A stretch of 9,691 nt of DNA, taken from an uncultured Mollicutes bacterium. Lineage in GTDB: Bacteria > Bacillota_I > Bacilli_A > Acholeplasmatales > Anaeroplasmataceae. Positions within the stretch are counted from its first letter, which is position 1; each line of letters begins with the position of its first letter. Location: NCBI GenBank assembly GCA_900547045.1, contig URFB01000035.1:1-9691 (forward strand), written 5' to 3'. A program made the translations under genes and the position numbers. The notes beneath the pieces are model-generated. The model made no database searches. It saw only the letters and a program-made list of their open reading frames with translations, and was not told the origin of the DNA. Positions 5,266 to 9,691 of this stretch are shown here, one piece after another.

Positions 5266-6896
5266 TGCTTAAGCTCTCCTAAGCGACTAATAACCTTATC
5301 TTTTCCAAGAACATCAATAACGTCCTCAACAGAAATACAGTTTACCTTATGAGATAAAGCTAAATTTAGAATTTGATAGAATTCTGTAAATAAGCCTACA
5401 TAAAGCTCAGGATTCTTATTATATTTCTTCTTATCAGTATAGCCTAAATTCTTAGCCAAATCCTTTAAAGTAATGTCCTCTGGAGTATTAGTAAAGTAAT
5501 CAATATAAGCATCAAGAACCTTATTGATTCTTTCAGCTGGTACATTTTCCTTAAATGCATTTAGCTCATCAAGTGGCATATTTTGGAAATAATCATCGTA
5601 AAGGAAGCCAAACACATCCATAAAATCAGAATAAGTCTTTAAATCCTTACGGCGCTCACGTGAATTTGGTCCTTGAGTTGATAAAATCTTTTTAACAAAG
5701 TCAATATCAGAATTTAAAATTTCATAGTCATGCTTGTTATATTCATTTGCCCAAGCAAGAAGATTTTCAATGTTTCTTTCTTGAGGAGTATCATAAATCA
5801 TTTCTGAAGATATGTTATTAAGCTTTTCAATATCATATAATGGTCCTGATTTAGCCATCGCATCAAATGTCATTTCAAAATCATCAAGAGATTTATCCTT
5901 GTTTTGAAGATACCATTCCTCAAAATTAGAATTAATTAATGTATATAAATATACAAATAATGCTTTGATTGGATATCCCTTTTCAAGGTAGAACTCAGCA
6001 TTTGATTCAGGATCCTTACGCTTTGATAGCTTTCTTCTTGACTCTCCATCAAGCTTCATAACGGGTGCAACATGGGCATAGCTTGGAAGCTTAAAGCCTA
6101 AGGCATTAAATAGCTCAATGTGAATTGGAAGTGAAGAAATCCATTCATCACCTCGAATTACATGTGTAGTATGCATTAAAAAATCATCACAGGCATGAGC
6201 GAAATGATATGTTGGGATACCATCTGCCTTAAGTAAAACGAAATCATTGAAATTATTATCCATTTCAAGATCTCCCTTGATTAAATCCTTAATTTGAATT
6301 CTTAAAGGTGCATCCTCAGGAACTCTAAACCTTAAAACATAAGGGCGACACTCAGCTATAAGCTCCTTAACCTTTTCAATTGGGCAATCACGATAAATTG
6401 CATATTCCTTGTAATAGCCAGGAGTTTTACCCTCAGCTTCTTGTCTCGTACGAAGCTCCTCTAATTCCTCTTCTGTTGCAAAACAAGGATAAGCATAGCC
6501 TTGCTCAACAAGATAAGCCGCAAGGGCATGGTAAATTTCAACACGATTTGATTGCACATATGGTCCATATGAGCCAATTTCCTCAGTTTCTGATATTACT
6601 CCCTCATCAATTTTAATTCCTAAATGCTTAAAAATATTAGTAATAATTTTACGACTCCCAGGTACCTCTCTTTTTTTATCCGTATCTTCAAGTCTTAGAA
6701 AAAAAATACCATCATTTTGACTTGCAAGCTTACGATTAATTAAAGATGTATAAACACCACCAATATGTAAAAAGCCAGTTGGACTTGGTGCGAAGCGTGT
6801 TACAACATTAACCTTTCTTTCAGGATATTTATTTAATATTTCCTCTCTTGTTAAGGTAACATTAGGAAATAATAAGTTTTTTAATTCAGTAAACAT
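5256..6896 (-). CDS. gltX: Glutamate--tRNA ligase
   Basis: Charges tRNA with glutamate using ATP. This class I synthetase (546 residues) has RFAPSPTGFLHIGG (34-47), the HIGH-box equivalent reading HIGG, then LRLEDTDKKRE (67-77), HVIRGDEW (245-252) and the KMSKS-equivalent KLSKR (289-293). A long helical anticodon-binding region follows (about 330-546). It is longer than the usual 470-500 residues, with an N-terminal extension of about 30 residues before the catalytic fold and a somewhat enlarged C-terminal part. The start has GGAGG seven bases upstream and no better alternative. It heads the operon with two unknown small genes and cvfB, under its own promoter in the end of dut. Whether it is strictly tRNA-Glu specific or also misacylates tRNA-Gln for an amidotransferase cannot be decided here. 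Confidence 0.97.
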   Translation of the reverse strand: MFTELKNLLFPNVTLTREEILNKYPERKVNVVTRFAPSPTGFLHIGGVYTSLINRKLASQNDGIFFLRLEDTDKKREVPGSRKIITNIFKHLGIKIDEGVISETEEIGSYGPYVQSNRVEIYHALAAYLVEQGYAYPCFATEEELEELRTRQEAEGKTPGYYKEYAIYRDCPIEKVKELIAECRPYVLRFRVPEDAPLRIQIKDLIKGDLEMDNNFNDFVLLKADGIPTYHFAHACDDFLMHTTHVIRGDEWISSLPIHIELFNALGFKLPSYAHVAPVMKLDGESRRKLSKRKDPESNAEFYLEKGYPIKALFVYLYTLINSNFEEWYLQNKDKSLDDFEMTFDAMAKSGPLYDIEKLNNISSEMIYDTPQERNIENLLAWANEYNKHDYEILNSDIDFVKKILSTQGPNSRERRKDLKTYSDFMDVFGFLYDDYFQNMPLDELNAFKENVPAERINKVLDAYIDYFTNTPEDITLKDLAKNLGYTDKKKYNKNPELYVGLFTEFYQILNLALSHKVNCISVEDVIDVLGKDKVISRLGELKQWI

Positions 6897-6919
6897 AATA
6901 TAACCTCCAAAATATTTTC

Positions 6920-6948
6920 ATTATATCATAACATTAAATTTTTAACAA
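6920..6948 (-). promoter_or_regulatory. Strong promoter of the gltX operon inside the end of dut
   Basis: Minus strand TTGTTA (6948..6943), exactly 17 bases, perfect TATAAT (6925..6920) preceded by TG one base upstream (extended -10). The -35 box lies in the last codons of dut. The predicted leader is about 15-20 bases and contains the GGAGG ribosome site, with no attenuator or T-box. Confidence 0.8.
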
Positions 6949-7446
6949 TAACTCCTTTGTCGTAGATCCAAAACCACCAGTTCTAATATCGTTTGTATCA
7001 TCATCTATGGTAATACCATATTGCATAAAGATGCCTTGAGCAAAGCCTTCTCCTGCTTTTATATCTAAAGACTTGCCTTCATTAGAATCATTAGTAATTT
7101 TAATCATAATATGGCCTTCATTTAGGGCATTATAGTAATCACTATCAATTACACCGACAGTGTTATTTAGCTGCAAGCGATACTTAAATCCTAATCCACT
7201 TCTTGGATAAATCATTAAAACATAATCATCAGGCATTTTAGCCCTAATTCCTGTTGGAATTTTTATTGTTTGACCTGGCTCAAGATGAAAATCAATGGGA
7301 CTAAAAAAATCATATCCCGCAGACTGAGCGGTTGCACGATGAGGCTTTTTTAAATTTGCATATACCTCCAAAGCATTTTTTTCAAAATCAAAATCATTAA
7401 TATATTGTTCTTGCGAAACAAATTCAAATTTAGCTGCTATTCTCAT
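6934..7446 (-). CDS. dut: dUTP diphosphatase (trimeric dUTPase)
   Basis: Hydrolyses dUTP to dUMP and pyrophosphate, keeping uracil out of DNA and feeding dTMP synthesis. All five family motifs are visible in the 170-residue protein: AGYDFFSP (43-50), PRSGLGFK (81-88), GVIDSDYY (98-105) with the catalytic Asp101, EGFAQGIF (133-140) and the C-terminal RTGGFGST (155-162) that closes over the active site. The N-terminal 37 residues before motif 1 are longer than in minimal dUTPases, and motif 4 has GEGFAQG where GDR-AQ is usual. The start at 7446 follows GGAGG by five bases; an upstream in-frame TTG would put the ribosome site inside the coding region and is rejected. It has its own promoter and is followed after 37 bases by gltX. 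Confidence 0.96.
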   Translation of the reverse strand: MRIAAKFEFVSQEQYINDFDFEKNALEVYANLKKPHRATAQSAGYDFFSPIDFHLEPGQTIKIPTGIRAKMPDDYVLMIYPRSGLGFKYRLQLNNTVGVIDSDYYNALNEGHIMIKITNDSNEGKSLDIKAGEGFAQGIFMQYGITIDDDTNDIRTGGFGSTTKELLLKI

Positions 7447-7482
7447 AAAAACCTCCAAAGCTTTTGCTTTTATTTTACCTCT

Positions 7483-7491
7483 ATTTTAGCA
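7483..7491 (-). promoter_or_regulatory. Extended -10 promoter of dut
   Basis: Minus strand TGCTAAAAT (7491..7483) is an extended -10 element about 37 bases before the dut ATG. No convincing -35 is seen 16-18 bases upstream. It lies back to back with the methyltransferase promoter. Confidence 0.5.
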
Positions 7492-7510
7492 TTATGTAAA
7501 TAAGAGCTTA

Positions 7511-7539
7511 TTGCATTTTATTAGTCGTTATGCTATATT
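7511..7539 (+). promoter_or_regulatory. Promoter of the methyltransferase gene
   Basis: TTGCAT (7511-7516), 17 bases, TATATT (7534-7539) with TG one base upstream (extended -10). The GGTGAT ribosome site (7546-7551) starts six bases after the -10, so the predicted leader is only about ten bases. Confidence 0.6.
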
Positions 7540-7555
7540 TCATATGGTGATTAGT

Positions 7556-8257
7556 ATGAATGAATATAAAGGCTTTTCTTATTATTTTGACCAAATCATG
7601 GAATATATCGATTATCACGATTGGCTAAGTTTTACCAAGCAATATGTAAGCCAAGATAAACACATTCTTGATCTTGCATGTGGCTCAGGTACCCTTGCAG
7701 TATTACTATCAGTCGAGGGTTTTAAGGTTGATGGATTAGATCTTTCTGCAGAAATGATTGGACTTGCAAACGACAAATTTAAAGCCTATCATATTTTAAA
7801 TAACTTATATACATGCGATATGTCTTCATTCTCCTTACCAAGAAAGTATGACGCTGTTACTTGTTACTTCGATTCCGTCAATCATTTACCTACAATTGAG
7901 CATGTTAAACAAATGATGAACTGTGTTTATGAGACCTTAAATGAAAATGGTCTTTTCCTTTTTGATGTTTTTTCAAAATCAAAATATGATGAAATGGATA
8001 ATACCGATATTAGTGAGGATTTCGATGATTTTTCCTATAATTGGAAAATAAAGCTTAAAAAGCCTAATATTCTAACCCACGATATAACAATCAAGGCTGA
8101 TTCTTTCATTCATGAGATATACAATGAATATTATTATGATTTAAATGATTTTATTGATAAGTCAAAATTTGAAATAATTAAAATTTGTGGTGATTTTAAT
8201 GATGATATAAAACCAGAGGATGAAAGAATTCTTGTTGTATTAAAAAAGAAATGCTAG
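7556..8257 (+). CDS. Class I SAM-dependent methyltransferase
   Basis: A 233-residue cytoplasmic protein of the Rossmann-fold methyltransferase superfamily. Motif I is LDLACGSGT (38-46), binding S-adenosylmethionine; the acidic end of strand 2 is Asp62 in VDGLDLSAEM (58-67); motif II/III includes CDMSSFSL (87-94); and motif IV is YDAVTCYFDSVNHL (98-111). The C-terminal half (about 145-233) has many Asp and Tyr residues and is less typical. The general look is that of the YqeM-like group of small-molecule or unassigned methyltransferases, but the substrate cannot be read from sequence. The start at 7556 is set by GGTGAT four bases upstream; in-frame starts at 7544 and 7511 lie in or before the ribosome site and promoter. 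It is a single-gene transcript, divergent from dut, with a terminator behind it. Confidence 0.92.
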   Translation: MNEYKGFSYYFDQIMEYIDYHDWLSFTKQYVSQDKHILDLACGSGTLAVLLSVEGFKVDGLDLSAEMIGLANDKFKAYHILNNLYTCDMSSFSLPRKYDAVTCYFDSVNHLPTIEHVKQMMNCVYETLNENGLFLFDVFSKSKYDEMDNTDISEDFDDFSYNWKIKLKKPNILTHDITIKADSFIHEIYNEYYYDLNDFIDKSKFEIIKICGDFNDDIKPEDERILVVLKKKC

Positions 8258-8270
8258 TTAAATAACTAGC
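8253..8270. repeat. Perfect hairpin overlapping the methyltransferase stop codon
   Basis: GCTAGTTA (8253-8260) and TAACTAGC (8263-8270) are perfect 8-base arms around AA. The TAG stop (8255-8257) lies in the left arm. It has no T run of its own and stands ten bases before the true terminator hairpin. It may protect the mRNA 3' end or help termination of the convergent transcript. Confidence 0.6.
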
Positions 8271-8279
8271 AAATTAAGA

Positions 8280-8301
8280 CCGCTTTTTAGCGGCTTTTTT
8301 T
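8280..8301 (+). terminator. Rho-independent terminator of the methyltransferase gene
   Basis: CCGCT (8280-8284) pairs with AGCGG (8289-8293) around TTTT, followed by C and seven T residues (8295-8301). The T run reaches the stop codon of the convergent ABC-exporter gene. Confidence 0.85.
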
Positions 8302-9691
8302 ATTCCATTTTCATTAAAATTTTAGTGCTATTTTTAATCAGATAATTATAAATTACATATGATGATACAACAAACAAAAAAATTGCCGTTGATAAACCTA
8401 GCCATCGATTAATAATGCCTAAGCCAATTAATACTCCACATGATATTATTTCAATTAGAAAACAAATTCCAACTGATAAACCAACACTCAAAGAGTTTTT
8501 AAATACTTCTCTTTCTTCCGTCCAATCAAAACGGCAAAATTTACTATTTAAAGCTAAACCAATTAAATTACATAGCATTAAATATAAGATATTTACGCTA
8601 AAGAAGGCAAGCCAATCAAACCATGAGGCTTTAAACAATATTCCTAACAAAACAATTGATATAATATTAGCTACACTCGAAATTGAATATGAAACCAAAA
8701 GCTTTGCATTAAATATTTTTTTAGTTTCAACAGGCAAAGCCTTTAATAGCCATATACGCTTACCCTCAGCTGAAAATGTTGAAGATGAAGGTACTGCGAT
8801 TCCTGAAAAAATCATAGGAATAAGAGCAAGCATATAAATATAATCCTTCATTGAACTAATAACATCAGCCGAATTATTTATTGTTACAAACAAAGAAACT
8901 ATAACAGCAATTGATGCAATTCCTCCACTTATACTATTAAGCAAATAAAGCTTTGAGGTGAAAATCTTTTTATATTCTATATTCATTAACGATTTAAAGC
9001 CACTTTGATTTTTATATGTGGTATGCTTACGCTCCTTTGTGCTAACATCTGACACAGCGTGTCCAATATTATATAATTTTGCAATAAATAAAATCGTAAA
9101 TGTTAAAATAGCCAAATTTAGCAAAATAAAGACAGCAAAATATAAATACTTACCAGCTAATGCCCATTCAAAAAATAATAAGCTAGGATTTATATATATA
9201 AAAAGACTAGCAATACCATTAATTTGCTTTGATGATTGCATAGTTGAAAATAATATGCAAGCAACCATTAAAATAAAATATGCAAATACATTAATAATAC
9301 TTGCAAAACGAGAGCCATCAATCAAAAGGGTTAAAATACTTCCAATTAATACAGCTAACATTATTGGAAACCATGGCACTAAAACAATCAATAATGAGCC
9401 ATATAAAAGATACATCAAGTTACCAGTAAAAATTATAGTCATTACCATATTAGGTAACAATATAATTAATGAATAAGCTAATTCAACAATATACATACCT
9501 AAAATTTTAGCAAAAATAATTTCCTTTTCTTTAATAGGAAGGGCTTTGAGCATTTCATAATCATTACCATTAAAGATTCCTTTAGCCCTAAAAATGCTTG
9601 TTGAAAATGTTATCAATGTACAATATCCACCTGCAATAATAATTACACTATTATAACTTCCACCCAATTCTCTCATTTGAACGAAAAGTGA
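8300..9691 (-). CDS. ABC-exporter membrane (permease) protein, 5' end outside window
   Basis: The C-terminal 463 or so residues of a polytopic membrane protein of the 'putative ABC exporter' permease type (ABC-2-like, commonly about 550 residues). Many hydrophobic spans are visible, for example about 10-28, 60-84, 88-118, 126-146, 175-200, 250-266, 280-298, 328-347, 355-376, 396-420 and 428-446, counting from the Met at 9676. Two halves carry the same motif: LKALPIKEKEIIFAK (43-57) and LKALPVETKKIFNAK (311-325). SAEGKRIWLLKALP (302-315) and FDWTEEREVFKNS (383-395) are typical of the family. The frame stays open through 9691 and the Met at 9676 has no ribosome site, so the true start is beyond the edge. 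A partner ATPase gene would be expected just upstream, outside the window. Substrate unknown. Confidence 0.88.
   Translation of the reverse strand, partial: SLFVQMRELGGSYNSVIIIAGGYCTLITFSTSIFRAKGIFNGNDYEMLKALPIKEKEIIFAKILGMYIVELAYSLIILLPNMVMTIIFTGNLMYLLYGSLLIVLVPWFPIMLAVLIGSILTLLIDGSRFASIINVFAYFILMVACILFSTMQSSKQINGIASLFIYINPSLLFFEWALAGKYLYFAVFILLNLAILTFTILFIAKLYNIGHAVSDVSTKERKHTTYKNQSGFKSLMNIEYKKIFTSKLYLLNSISGGIASIAVIVSLFVTINNSADVISSMKDYIYMLALIPMIFSGIAVPSSSTFSAEGKRIWLLKALPVETKKIFNAKLLVSYSISSVANIISIVLLGILFKASWFDWLAFFSVNILYLMLCNLIGLALNSKFCRFDWTEEREVFKNSLSVGLSVGICFLIEIISCGVLIGLGIINRWLGLSTAIFLFVVSSYVIYNYLIKNSTKILMKME

Noticed and set aside
5267..5284. Hairpin (GCTTA/TAAGC) with the ribosome site of the 145-residue gene in its loop, as a translational switch
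   Set aside because: Only five base pairs, within or touching gltX codons; too weak to claim regulation.
6380..6616. Rightward open frame inside gltX
   Set aside because: Antisense to conserved catalytic-domain codons of gltX; an artefact of its codon use.
6897..6933. T-box or other tRNA-sensing leader before gltX
   Set aside because: Only about 15-20 bases separate the predicted transcript start from the ATG, too short for any such element.
7447..7458. Upstream TTG start for dut
   Set aside because: The GGAGG ribosome site would fall inside the coding region; ATG at 7446 has ideal spacing.
8415..8837. Rightward open frame of 140 codons opposite the ABC-exporter gene
   Set aside because: The leftward strand has family motifs and membrane spans; this frame has low-complexity polar sequence and no ribosome site.
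9018..9476. Rightward open frame of 152 codons opposite the ABC-exporter gene
   Set aside because: Same reason: a shadow of the leftward membrane protein, rich in Ile, Lys and Asn without recognisable motifs.
1..9691. Mobile element, prophage, CRISPR array, defence system or tRNA/rRNA gene
   Set aside because: I looked on both strands and found no transposase, integrase, spaced repeat array, defence-type domain or structural RNA pattern; the genes are core functions.

Overview
The window comes from an AT-rich bacterial chromosome (about one third G+C by eye). It carries the housekeeping repertoire of a low-GC Firmicute or Bacilli-type lineage: cvfB/yitL, yidD, a GerW/YtfJ-like protein, dut, gltX and asnB. 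All tryptophans that I checked are TGG and the genes read through cleanly with TGA as a stop, so this is the standard code and not the Mycoplasma code. None of the genes here uses TGA as its terminator. I cannot place the organism below class level. No phage, insertion sequence, CRISPR array or rRNA/tRNA gene is visible. This looks like ordinary core chromosome, and I do not see a spectacular new system.

Layout, left to right. At the left edge there may be the first 32 codons of a leftward gene that leaves the window. Next is a leftward unit, asnB followed by a GerW-like gene, joined by a one-base stop/start overlap and closed by a hairpin terminator. Upstream of it is asd, also leftward, with its own terminator, so asd and asnB are adjacent but probably separate transcripts. 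yidD runs rightward from a divergent promoter region shared with asd. It converges on the leftward group dut > gltX > a 145-residue unknown > a 46-residue unknown > cvfB. The last four are tightly packed with overlaps and look like one operon, with a strong promoter lying in the 3' end of dut. A SAM-dependent methyltransferase diverges from dut. At the right edge is the C-terminal part of a large ABC-exporter membrane protein, convergent to the methyltransferase and running off the window.

How the genes relate. asd makes aspartate semialdehyde for lysine, threonine and methionine (and diaminopimelate for the wall), and asnB makes asparagine from aspartate. These are two neighbouring outlets of the aspartate pool. 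gltX charges tRNA-Glu, and the cvfB product is an S1-domain RNA-binding regulator, so the central operon has a translation/RNA theme. Its two small unknown proteins are the least explained genes here.

The most interesting signals are small ones: two unrecognised overlapping genes inside the gltX-cvfB operon, a perfect 15-base palindrome on the asnB -10 box, a recurrent compact layout in which the -10 box sits only about 5 to 6 bases from the ribosome binding site, and a possible ATT-started gene at the left edge.
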